Below, one piece after another: positions 24,602-32,226 of a stretch of 64,000 bases of DNA; within the stretch, counting starts at the first letter, position 1, and the number at the start of each line of letters is the position of its first letter. The notes beneath the pieces are model-generated. The model was not told the DNA's origin and did not search any database. It was given only the letters and a program-made list of their open reading frames with translations. Location: assembly GCF_002803065.1 (NCBI RefSeq), contig NZ_NNBL01000007.1, positions 124,001 to 188,000 of the forward strand, read 5' to 3'. Both the position numbers and the translations under genes were made by a program. This DNA comes from Streptomyces sp. CB01635 (GTDB lineage Bacteria; Actinomycetota; Actinomycetes; Streptomycetales; Streptomycetaceae).

Positions 24602-25516
24602 ATGGCCGTCGTCACGATGCGGGAGCTGCTGGAAAGCGGCGTCCACTTCGGTCACCAGACCCGTCGCTGGAACCCGAAGATGAAGCGCTTCATCTTCACC
24701 GAGCGCAACGGCATCTACATCATCGACCTGCTCCAGTCGCTGTCGTACATCGACCGCGCCTACGAGTTCGTCAAGGAGACCGTCGCCCACGGCGGCACGG
24801 TCATGTTCGTCGGTACGAAGAAGCAGGCGCAGGAGGCGATCGCCGAGCAGGCGACCCGCGTCGGCATGCCCTACGTCAACCAGCGCTGGCTGGGCGGCAT
24901 GCTCACCAACTTCTCGACCGTCTACAAGCGTCTGCAGCGCCTCAAGGAGCTCGAGCAGATCGACTTCGAGGATGTGGCCGCGTCCGGCCTCACCAAGAAG
25001 GAGCTGCTCGTCCTCTCCCGCGAGAAGGCCAAGCTGGAGAAGACCCTCGGCGGTATCCGCGAGATGTCCAAGGTGCCCAGCGCCGTCTGGATCGTGGACA
25101 CCAAGAAGGAGCACATCGCGGTCGGTGAGGCCCGGAAGCTCAACATCCCGGTCGTCGCCATCCTCGACACCAACTGCGACCCCGACGAGGTCGACTACAA
25201 GATCCCGGGCAACGACGACGCGATCCGCTCCGTCACCCTGCTCACCCGCGTGATCGCCGACGCCGTCGCCGAGGGCCTCATCGCCCGCTCCGGTGCCGCC
25301 ACTGGCGACCAGAAGCCGGGCGAGAAGGCCGCGGGCGAGCCGCTCGCCGAGTGGGAGCGCGACCTGCTCGAGGGCGAGAAGAAGGCCGACGAGAAGCCGG
25401 CCGCCGAGGCTGAGGTCCAGACCTCCGCCGAGACGGAGAAGGTCGCCGACGCCGAGGCCGAGGTCGTCACCGAGGTCGTCACCGAGGCTCCGGCCGCGGA
25501 CGCCGAGCAGGCCTGA
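24602..25516 (+). CDS. rpsB: 30S ribosomal protein S2
   Basis: A 304-residue protein beginning AVVTMRELLESGVHFGHQTRRW, with the S2 core to about residue 230 and an actinobacterial Ala/Glu-rich tail. The ATG at 24602 is preceded by AAGGAG. The 275-nt upstream gap contains a -10-like TACACT at 24434-24439 and a CGATCGGGGTCACCCGATCG palindrome at about 24448-24467, which could be a leader element. The gene is separated from tsf by a strong hairpin. Confidence 0.97.
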   Translation: MAVVTMRELLESGVHFGHQTRRWNPKMKRFIFTERNGIYIIDLLQSLSYIDRAYEFVKETVAHGGTVMFVGTKKQAQEAIAEQATRVGMPYVNQRWLGGMLTNFSTVYKRLQRLKELEQIDFEDVAASGLTKKELLVLSREKAKLEKTLGGIREMSKVPSAVWIVDTKKEHIAVGEARKLNIPVVAILDTNCDPDEVDYKIPGNDDAIRSVTLLTRVIADAVAEGLIARSGAATGDQKPGEKAAGEPLAEWERDLLEGEKKADEKPAAEAEVQTSAETEKVADAEAEVVTEVVTEAPAADAEQA

Positions 25517-25537
25517 ACCTCACCGGTTCGGTAGTTG

Positions 25538-25566
25538 ACGGCGGGGGCCGAGTCGGCCCCCGCCGT
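25538..25566 (+). terminator. Strong hairpin between rpsB and tsf
   Basis: Arms ACGGCGGGGGCC and GGCCCCCGCCGT pair perfectly across a 5-nt loop (GAGTC). Its place within the rpsB-tsf pair suggests partial termination or mRNA protection setting S2 and EF-Ts ratios. Confidence 0.8.
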
Positions 25567-25608
25567 TCACCCGTAGATCTTTCAGACTTCGAGAGAGAAT
25601 TTCAGATC

Positions 25609-26445
25609 ATGGCGAACTACACCGCCGCTGACGTCAAGAAGCTCCGTGAGCTCACGGGCGCCGGCATGATGGACTGCAAGAAGGCGCTCGACGAGGCCGA
25701 CGGCAGCGTCGACAAGGCCGTCGAGGCCCTGCGCATCAAGGGCCAGAAGGGCGTCGCCAAGCGCGAGGGCCGCTCCGCCGAGAACGGCGCTGTCGTCTCC
25801 CTCATCGCCGACGACAACACCTCCGGTGTCATCCTCGAGCTGAAGTGCGAGACGGACTTCGTCGCCAAGGGTGAGAAGTTCCAGGCCGTCGCGAACTCCC
25901 TCGCCGCCCACGCCGCCAAGACGAACCCGGCCGACATCGCGGCGCTCCTCGCGTCCGAGATCGAGCCCGGCAAGACCGTCCAGGCGTACGTGGACGAGGC
26001 CAACGCCAACCTCGGCGAGAAGATCGTCCTCGACCGCTTCGCGCAGTTCTCCGGCGCCTACGTCACCGCGTACATGCACCGCACCATGCCCGACCTGCCC
26101 CCGCAGATCGGTGTTCTGGTCGAGCTGGACAAGGCCGACGCCGACCTCGCCAAGGGCATCGCGCAGCACATCGCCGCCTTCGCGCCGAAGTACCTCTCCC
26201 GTGAGGACGTCCCGGCCGAGGTCGTCGAGTCCGAGCGTCGCGTCGCCGAGGAGACCACGCGCGCCGAGGGCAAGCCCGAGGCCGCTCTCCCGAAGATCGT
26301 CGAGGGTCGCGTCAACGGCTTCTTCAAGGAGGCCACCCTCCTCGGCCAGCCGTACGCGCTGGACAACAAGAAGTCCGTGCAGAAGGTCCTGGACGAGGCC
26401 GGTGTCACCCTGAAGCGCTTCTCGCGCATCAAGGTCGGCATCTGA
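25609..26445 (+). CDS. tsf: Elongation factor Ts
   Basis: A 278-residue guanine-nucleotide exchange factor for EF-Tu. It starts ANYTAADVKKLRELTGAGMMDCKKAL (UBA-like N-domain) and has the core motif LKCETDFVAKGEKF, with a C-terminal module EATLLGQPYALDNKKSVQKV. GAGAGAGAA precedes the ATG. Normal length for the family. Confidence 0.97.
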   Translation: MANYTAADVKKLRELTGAGMMDCKKALDEADGSVDKAVEALRIKGQKGVAKREGRSAENGAVVSLIADDNTSGVILELKCETDFVAKGEKFQAVANSLAAHAAKTNPADIAALLASEIEPGKTVQAYVDEANANLGEKIVLDRFAQFSGAYVTAYMHRTMPDLPPQIGVLVELDKADADLAKGIAQHIAAFAPKYLSREDVPAEVVESERRVAEETTRAEGKPEAALPKIVEGRVNGFFKEATLLGQPYALDNKKSVQKVLDEAGVTLKRFSRIKVGI

Positions 26446-26475
26446 GTCCGTACCGCGACAGCCGGAAGACACCGC

Positions 26476-26505
26476 TAGGGTCGACGAGATCCCAGTAGGG
26501 TCGAC
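26476..26505 (+). promoter_or_regulatory. Direct repeat TAGGGTCGAC, candidate pyrH promoters
   Basis: Two identical decamers, at 26476-26485 and 26496-26505, each contain TAGGGT, a good Streptomyces -10 hexamer. Their 20-nt spacing puts them on the same helix face. They lie 150-180 nt upstream of pyrH. The rest of the 210-nt gap shows no terminator for tsf. Confidence 0.45.
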
Positions 26506-26655
26506 AGCAGTCTCCCGCGTACGCCGCCACGCGCGCGTCCGCGCCGGGCGACCGCAGATGTGACGAGGAGGCCATTGCCGAGCATGGGATGCGAACAACA
26601 CCCCACCGGCAGTGGCCTTCTTTGTATGTGTGCCAAGTAAAGAGGCGAGATCACC

Positions 26656-27426
26656 ATGACCACCACCAAGGCCGACAAGGGCGACAAGAGCGACGACGGC
26701 AAAGGCGCGGGGCGCTTTTTGCTGAAGCTGTCCGGCGAGGCGTTCGCCGGTGGCGGGGGTCTGGGCGTCGACCCCGACGTGGTGCACAAGATCGCCCGTG
26801 AGATCGCGGCCGTCGTGCGCGACGGCGCGCAGATCGCCGTCGTCATCGGTGGCGGCAACTTCTTCCGCGGCGCCGAGCTCCAGCAGCGCGGCATGGACCG
26901 GGCCCGTTCCGACTACATGGGCATGCTCGGCACCGTCATGAACTGCCTCGCGCTCCAGGACTTCCTGGAGAAGGAGGGCATCGACAGCCGCGTGCAGACC
27001 GCCATCACCATGGGGCAGGTCGCCGAGCCGTACATCCCGCTGCGCGCCGTGCGCCACCTGGAGAAGGGCCGCGTCGTCATCTTCGGCGCCGGTATGGGCA
27101 TGCCGTACTTCTCCACCGACACGACCGCCGCACAGCGCGCTCTGGAGATCGACGCCGAGGCGCTGCTCATGGGCAAGAACGGGGTGGACGGGGTCTACGA
27201 CTCCGACCCGAAGACCAACCCCGAGGCCGTGAAGTTCGACGCGCTCAGCTACGGCGAGGTCATCACCCGCGATCTCAAGGTCGCCGACATGACCGCGATC
27301 ACCCTGTGCCGCGACAACAAGCTGCCCATCCTCGTCTTCGAACTGCTCGCCGAGGGCAATATCGCGCGAGCGGTCAAGGGTGAGAAGATCGGCACGCTCG
27401 TGGGCGACCACGGAACGCGGGCCTGA
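26656..27426 (+). CDS. pyrH: Uridylate kinase (UMP kinase)
   Basis: A 256-residue amino-acid-kinase-fold enzyme converting UMP to UDP. The motifs are FLLKLSGEAFAG, VIGGGNFFRG, TMGQVAEPYIPLRA and LLMGKNGVDGVYDSDP. An N-terminal ~17-residue polar extension (TTTKADKGDKSDDGKG) precedes the core, as in other actinobacteria. AGAGGCGA lies upstream of the ATG. Bacterial PyrH is hexameric and regulated by GTP and UTP. Confidence 0.97.
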   Translation: MTTTKADKGDKSDDGKGAGRFLLKLSGEAFAGGGGLGVDPDVVHKIAREIAAVVRDGAQIAVVIGGGNFFRGAELQQRGMDRARSDYMGMLGTVMNCLALQDFLEKEGIDSRVQTAITMGQVAEPYIPLRAVRHLEKGRVVIFGAGMGMPYFSTDTTAAQRALEIDAEALLMGKNGVDGVYDSDPKTNPEAVKFDALSYGEVITRDLKVADMTAITLCRDNKLPILVFELLAEGNIARAVKGEKIGTLVGDHGTRA

Positions 27427-27550
27427 CACGACCCCCCGCCAGGGGATGGACAATGTCCTGCCGGTCGGACACCGTGCAGGAAAGACACACGACGCAGCCG
27501 GCCGCCCTGGGCGCATGCCGGGCCTCACTCAAGACACGCAGGAGCAAGTG

Positions 27551-28108
27551 GTGATCGAAGAGACCCTCCTCGAGGCCGAGGAGAAGATGGAGAAGGCCGT
27601 CGTGGTCGCCAAGGAGGACTTCGCCGCGATCCGCACCGGCCGTGCGCACCCGGCGATGTTCAACAAGATCGTGGCGGACTACTACGGCGCGCTGACCCCG
27701 ATCAACCAGCTGGCCTCGTTCTCCGTGCCCGAGCCGCGGATGGCCGTGGTGACCCCGTTCGACAAGAGCGCGCTGCGCAACATCGAGCAGGCGATCCGCG
27801 ACTCGGACCTCGGCGTCAACCCGAGCAACGACGGCAACATCATTCGTGTGACGTTCCCGGAGCTGACCCAGGACCGCCGCAAGGAGTACATCAAGGTCGC
27901 CAAGACCAAGGCCGAGGACTCCAAGATCTCGATCCGCTCCATCCGCCGCAAGGCCAAGGAGACGATCGACAAGCTCGTCAAGGACGGCGAGGTCGGCGAG
28001 GACGAGGGCCGCCGCGCCGAGAAGGAGCTCGACGACACCACCGCGAAGTACGTCGCCCAGGTGGACGAGCTGCTCAAGCACAAGGAAGCCGAGCTGCTCG
28101 AGGTCTGA
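27551..28108 (+). CDS. frr: Ribosome recycling factor
   Basis: A 185-residue two-domain protein: the long helices (VIEETLLEAEEKMEKAVV, RRKAKETIDKLVKDGEVGED) and the beta domain (LTPINQLASFSVPEPRMAVV) are all present. With EF-G it splits post-termination ribosomes. The GTG at 27551 is chosen because AGGAG lies 8 nt upstream. GACAAT at about 27449 may be a -10 box in the gap after pyrH. Confidence 0.97.
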   Translation: MIEETLLEAEEKMEKAVVVAKEDFAAIRTGRAHPAMFNKIVADYYGALTPINQLASFSVPEPRMAVVTPFDKSALRNIEQAIRDSDLGVNPSNDGNIIRVTFPELTQDRRKEYIKVAKTKAEDSKISIRSIRRKAKETIDKLVKDGEVGEDEGRRAEKELDDTTAKYVAQVDELLKHKEAELLEV

Positions 28109-28116
28109 GGAATTCC

Positions 28117-29373
28117 GTGAACGACTCTTCCTGGGGAGCGCCGACCGGAGCCGGGTACTGGGGGCCGCCCGACCAGGGGCCCTCCCAGGGGGCTTCCCCG
28201 GCGGGTCCCGCGTACGAACAGCATGCGGTTGAGGAGACTCGGCCCATGCCCATCGTGCCCGAAATGCCCGAGGTACCCGCCGGTGGTCGTGACCAGGACG
28301 ACGATCGGGGGGCTGCTCGGCCGAGCGGTCCCCTGTTCCGCGACGAGTCGCAGGGCGGGAGCCGGCACGAGGACCCTCGCGGTGGGCAGCACGAACCGCA
28401 GCATCAGACACAGCACGAACCGCAGCAGCAGACACAGAATCAGACGCACCGCCCGACGCAGCACCAGACGCCGTATGTGACGCCGCACGAGGCGCAGCAC
28501 GAGAGCCTGCAGGAGCCCATGCCAAGCGCCGCACAGCCCGCCCCCGCACCGCCGAAGAAGAGCGCGGGCCGTGACCTCGGGGCCGCCATAGGAGTCGGGG
28601 TGGGGCTCGGCGCGGTGATCGTCGCGTCGCTCTTCATCGTCAAGGCCGTGTTCGTCGGCGTGGTGGCGGTGGCCGTCGTCGTCGGCCTCTGGGAGCTCAC
28701 CTCGCGGCTCGAGGAGCGCAAGGGCATCAAGGCGCCGCTCGTGCCGCTCGCGATCGGCGGCGCGGCGATGGTCGTCGCCGGATACGTCCGTGGCACCGAG
28801 GGCGCCTGGGTGGCGATGGCGCTCACCGCGCTCGCGGTCCTGGTCTGGCGCATGACGGAGCCTCCCGAGGGCTACCTCAGGGACGTCACGGCCGGTGTCT
28901 TCGCAGCGTTCTACGTGCCGTTCCTCGCGACCTTCGTGGCGCTCATGCTCACCGCGGACGACGGGCCGCAGCGCGTCCTGACGTTCCTGCTGCTGACGGT
29001 CGTCAGCGACACCGGCGCGTACGCGATCGGCTGGCGCTTCGGCAAGCACAAGCTCGCCCCGCGCATCAGCCCCGGCAAGACCCGCGAGGGGCTGGTCGGC
29101 GCGGTGACGTTCGCGATGGCCGCCGGCGCGCTGTGCATGCAGTTCCTGATCGACGGCGGTGCCTGGTGGCAGGGTCTGCTGCTCGGGCTCGCGGTCGCGG
29201 CCAGCGCCACGCTCGGCGACCTCGGCGAGTCGATGATCAAGCGCGACCTGGGGATCAAGGACATGGGCACGCTCCTCCCCGGGCACGGCGGGATCATGGA
29301 CCGCCTCGACTCCCTGCTCCCGACGGCGCCGGTGGTCTGGCTGCTCCTGGTGATCTTCGTCGGAGCCGGCTGA
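28117..29373 (+). CDS. cdsA: Phosphatidate cytidylyltransferase
   Basis: A 418-residue integral membrane enzyme making CDP-diacylglycerol. The CDS signature is in the C-terminal part: SDTGAYAIGWRFGKHKLAP, then SPGKTREGLVG and LGDLGESMIKRDLGIKDMG. The first ~150 residues are a hydrophilic, Gln/His/Glu-rich extension (repeated HEPQHQTQ-like units), unusual compared with enteric CdsA but common in Streptomyces. About 7 membrane spans follow. It starts 8 nt after the frr stop, so it is cotranscribed. Confidence 0.95.
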   Translation: MNDSSWGAPTGAGYWGPPDQGPSQGASPAGPAYEQHAVEETRPMPIVPEMPEVPAGGRDQDDDRGAARPSGPLFRDESQGGSRHEDPRGGQHEPQHQTQHEPQQQTQNQTHRPTQHQTPYVTPHEAQHESLQEPMPSAAQPAPAPPKKSAGRDLGAAIGVGVGLGAVIVASLFIVKAVFVGVVAVAVVVGLWELTSRLEERKGIKAPLVPLAIGGAAMVVAGYVRGTEGAWVAMALTALAVLVWRMTEPPEGYLRDVTAGVFAAFYVPFLATFVALMLTADDGPQRVLTFLLLTVVSDTGAYAIGWRFGKHKLAPRISPGKTREGLVGAVTFAMAAGALCMQFLIDGGAWWQGLLLGLAVAASATLGDLGESMIKRDLGIKDMGTLLPGHGGIMDRLDSLLPTAPVVWLLLVIFVGAG

Positions 29374-29456
29374 CCGGCTCGATCGTCCCGCCTGACCTGC
29401 GCGGATTCAGGTGACGGGCTCGCTGTCCACAGGGCGGCGGGCCCGTTGTCGTATGC

Positions 29457-29833
29457 CTGCGACGCTGGAAGGGTCATGCCTAAGACGGTGTCTCACGTGG
29501 CGCTTTGGTGTTGCGGCACGATGCCGCCCGAACGTGATCACTGGTCAGGCTCGGCTGATGATCCGGAACAGGCTCCCGACGATCACTCGGATCGCCCCGG
29601 GCTGCCGGCGGGCTCAACCGTCGCCCACGACGGACGGGCGACCCGTGACATCAGTTGCCGATCAGCCTGCCAACCTGCATGGATCCTTCCGCAGGAGGGG
29701 GCGGGCCGGGCCGTCTGCGGGCCGTCGGAGGAGGGCCCACGACGGCCCATGACGGTCAGTGACGACTACCGCTCATCTCTGTGGGCCCAGGTCACACAAA
29801 TGGATCTGCGACACTGGAAGAGTTATGCCTAAG
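29457..29833 (+). repeat. Direct repeat of the rlmN start region flanking a 350-nt intergenic stretch
   Basis: A 28-nt sequence, starting CTGCGAC and ending ATGCCTAAG, occurs at 29457-29484 and 29806-29833 with 25 identities. The second copy contains the rlmN ATG (29825); the first copy is followed by unrelated sequence. The 322 nt between them hold no gene I can support, and no terminal inverted repeats or transposase were seen. It is a candidate remnant of an insertion or segmental duplication. Confidence 0.65.
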
Positions 29834-30931
29834 CCCGGAGAACTCACTTTCGTCGCCCCGCGCGCAGCCAAGAAGCCGCCGCGGCACCTCGCCGACCTCT
29901 CGCCCGCCGAGCGGAAGGAGGCCGTTGCCGCGATCGGTGAGAAGCCGTTCCGCGCCAAGCAGCTGTCGCAGCACTACTTCTCGCGGTTCGCGCACGACCC
30001 CGCGGAGTGGACCGACATCCCCGCCGGTTCGCGCGGCAAGCTGCAGGAGGCGCTGCTTCCGGAGCTGATGACGGTCGTCCGGCATCTGTCGACGGACCAG
30101 GACACCACCCGCAAGACCCTGTGGCGGCTCTTCGACGGCACGCTCGTCGAGTCCGTCCTGATGCGCTACCCGGACCGGGTCACCATGTGCATCAGCTCGC
30201 AGGCGGGCTGCGGAATGAACTGCCCGTTCTGCGCCACGGGACAGGCCGGCCTCGACCGGAACCTGTCGACGGGCGAGATCGTGCACCAGATCGTCGACGG
30301 CATGCGCGCGCTGCGCGACGGCGAGATCCCGGGCGGCCCCGCCCGCCTGAGCAACATCGTCTTCATGGGCATGGGCGAGCCCCTGGCCAACTACAAGCGG
30401 GTCGTCGGCGCCATCCGCGCGCTCACCGACCCCGAGCCCGACGGCGTCGGCCTCTCGCAACGCGGGATCACCGTCTCGACCGTCGGTCTGGTCCCCGCCA
30501 TGCACCGGCTCGCCGACGAGGGCCTCAAGTGCCGTCTCGCCGTCTCGCTGCACGCCCCCGACGACGAACTGCGCGACACCCTCGTCCCGGTCAACACGCG
30601 CTGGAAGGTCCGCGAGGTCCTCGACGCGGCGTGGGAGTACTCCGAGAAGTCGGGCCGCCGCATCTCCATCGAGTACGCGCTCATCCGCGACATCAACGAC
30701 CAGGCCTGGCGTGGTGACCGGCTCGGCCGCCTGCTCAAGGGCAAGCGGGTCCACGTCAACCTGATCCCGCTGAACCCGACGCCGGGCTCGAAGTGGACGG
30801 CCTCGCGCCCCGAGGACGAGAAGGCCTTCGTCGAGGCCATCGCGGCCCACGGCGTGCCGGTCACCGTCCGCGACACCCGTGGCCAGGAGATCGACGGGGC
30901 GTGCGGCCAGCTCGCCGCCACCGAGCGGTAA
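29825..30931 (+). CDS. rlmN: Dual-specificity RNA methyltransferase RlmN
   Basis: A 368-residue radical SAM enzyme methylating C2 of A2503 in 23S rRNA and A37 in some tRNAs. The cluster motif is CGMNCPFCATGQAGL (CxxxCxxC). VFMGMGEPLANY and SLHAPDDELRDTLVPVN are family marks, and the C-terminal cysteine of GACGQLAA is the methyl-accepting residue. The ATG at 29825 starts PKPGELTFVAPRAAKKPP. It lies downstream of a duplicated start region and upstream of the TPP riboswitch. Confidence 0.96.
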   Translation: MPKPGELTFVAPRAAKKPPRHLADLSPAERKEAVAAIGEKPFRAKQLSQHYFSRFAHDPAEWTDIPAGSRGKLQEALLPELMTVVRHLSTDQDTTRKTLWRLFDGTLVESVLMRYPDRVTMCISSQAGCGMNCPFCATGQAGLDRNLSTGEIVHQIVDGMRALRDGEIPGGPARLSNIVFMGMGEPLANYKRVVGAIRALTDPEPDGVGLSQRGITVSTVGLVPAMHRLADEGLKCRLAVSLHAPDDELRDTLVPVNTRWKVREVLDAAWEYSEKSGRRISIEYALIRDINDQAWRGDRLGRLLKGKRVHVNLIPLNPTPGSKWTASRPEDEKAFVEAIAAHGVPVTVRDTRGQEIDGACGQLAATER

Positions 30932-30957
30932 CCTGACTGGCGTACGTACATCTTCAT

Positions 30958-31050
30958 ATTCCGACAGGGGAGCGCCACAGCGCTGAGAGTGCGGCATCGG
31001 CCGCAGACCCTCTGAACCTTGCCCAGGTCATTCTGGGTAGGAAGTTCGGT
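30958..31050 (+). promoter_or_regulatory. TPP riboswitch (THI element)
   Basis: The conserved blocks are in order: GACAGGGGAGC, GCTGAGAGTGC, ACCCTCTGAACCT, then CCAGGTCATTCTGGGTAGGAAG. These correspond to the P2/J and P4/P5 elements of thiamine pyrophosphate riboswitches. It is directly upstream of a thiamine ABC transporter operon and should repress it when TPP is abundant. Confidence 0.93.
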
Positions 31051-31073
31051 CGCCACTCAAGCTGTTGCGCCCT

Positions 31074-31133
31074 GCCCGGGAATCGTCCGCGATCCCGGGC
31101 GGGGCCGCGTCTCTTCCTGGTCACCCAGGAGGG
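31074..31133 (+). promoter_or_regulatory. Expression-platform candidates downstream of the TPP riboswitch
   Basis: A perfect 8-bp hairpin GCCCGGGA/TCCCGGGC (31074-31100) is followed by CCTGG-TCAC-CCAGG (31116-31129), whose 3' arm overlaps the AGGAGGG ribosome-binding site (31127-31133) of thiB. The second hairpin could sequester the site, which suggests translational control. The alternative pairing with the aptamer was not modelled. Confidence 0.55.
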
Positions 31134-31140
31134 AACTTAA

Positions 31141-32226
31141 GTGAGCACCACCATCAAGGCCACGGCCGTCGCCATGGCGGCCGGTCTCGGACTCGTCGCG
31201 CTCTCCGCGTGCGGGGGATCCGGGTCCGGCAAGGACTCTGCGGAGTCCAAGACCGTCACCCTCGTCAGCCATGACTCGTGGGCCGTCTCCAAGAGCGTGC
31301 TCAAGGACTTCGAGAAGCGCTCCGGCTACAAGGTCACGGTCCTGAAGGACGGTGACGCGGGTGAGGCCGTCAACAAGGCCATCCTGTCCAAGGACAACCC
31401 GCAGGGCGACGTCCTCTTCGGCGTCGACAACACGCTCCTGTCGCGAGCCCTCGACAACGGTCTCTTCCAGCCGTACGAGGCCAAGGGCCTGGACCAGGTC
31501 CGCGCCGAGTACCAGCTCGACGGGGACAAGCACCGCGTCACCCCGATCGACACCGGCGACATCTGCGTCAACTACGACAAGAAGTACTTCGCCGATCACA
31601 AGCTGACGCCGCCCGCTTCGTTCGACGACCTCGCCAAGCCCGCGTACAAGAACCTGCTGGTCACGGAGAACGTGTCGACGTCGTCGCCCGGTCTCGGCTT
31701 CCTGCTCGGCAGCGCCGCGCAGTACGGCGACGAGGGCTGGCAGGGCTACTGGAAGAAGCTCAAGGCCAACGGCGTGAAGGTCGTCGACGGCTGGGAGCAG
31801 GCGTACAACGAGGAGTTCTCGGGCTCCGCCGGTGGCAGGAAGGCGGGCGGCGACCGGCCGCTCGTCGTGTCGTACGCGTCGTCGCCGCCGGCCGAGGCGA
31901 TCTACTCGGACCCGCAGCCGAAGACCGCCCCGACCGGGGTCGCGACCGGTACCTGCTTCCGCCAGACCGAGTTCGCGGGCCTGCTGAGCAACGCGAAGAA
32001 CGAGAAGGGCGGCAAGGCGCTCCTCGACTTCCTGATCGCGAAGGAGTTCCAGCAGGACATGCCGCTGAACATGTTCGTGGACCCGGTGACGAAGGACGCG
32101 GCCCTGCCCGCCGACTACGCGAAGTACGACATCAAGGTCGACGCACCGAAGACGATGGCTCCGAAGAAGATCGCCGACAACCGTGACGCCTGGGTCAAGT
32201 CGTGGACCTCACTCGTACTGAAGTGA
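31141..32226 (+). CDS. thiB: Thiamine ABC transporter substrate-binding lipoprotein
   Basis: A 361-residue periplasmic-type binding protein with a lipoprotein signal (lipobox LSAC at about residue 23-26) and a tbpA/ThiB-like fold (VTLVSHDSWAVSKSVLKDFE; NTLLSRALDNGLFQPYEAKGL; TPIDTGDICVNYDK). It delivers thiamine or phosphates to ThiP. GTG start with GGAGG 8 nt upstream. The riboswitch supports the thiamine assignment. The stop overlaps the thiP GTG (GTGA). Confidence 0.93.
   Translation: MSTTIKATAVAMAAGLGLVALSACGGSGSGKDSAESKTVTLVSHDSWAVSKSVLKDFEKRSGYKVTVLKDGDAGEAVNKAILSKDNPQGDVLFGVDNTLLSRALDNGLFQPYEAKGLDQVRAEYQLDGDKHRVTPIDTGDICVNYDKKYFADHKLTPPASFDDLAKPAYKNLLVTENVSTSSPGLGFLLGSAAQYGDEGWQGYWKKLKANGVKVVDGWEQAYNEEFSGSAGGRKAGGDRPLVVSYASSPPAEAIYSDPQPKTAPTGVATGTCFRQTEFAGLLSNAKNEKGGKALLDFLIAKEFQQDMPLNMFVDPVTKDAALPADYAKYDIKVDAPKTMAPKKIADNRDAWVKSWTSLVLK

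Noticed and set aside
29485..29805. Insertion-sequence remnant between the rlmN repeats
   Set aside because: No terminal inverted repeats or transposase residues could be recognised; reported as an unexplained interval instead.
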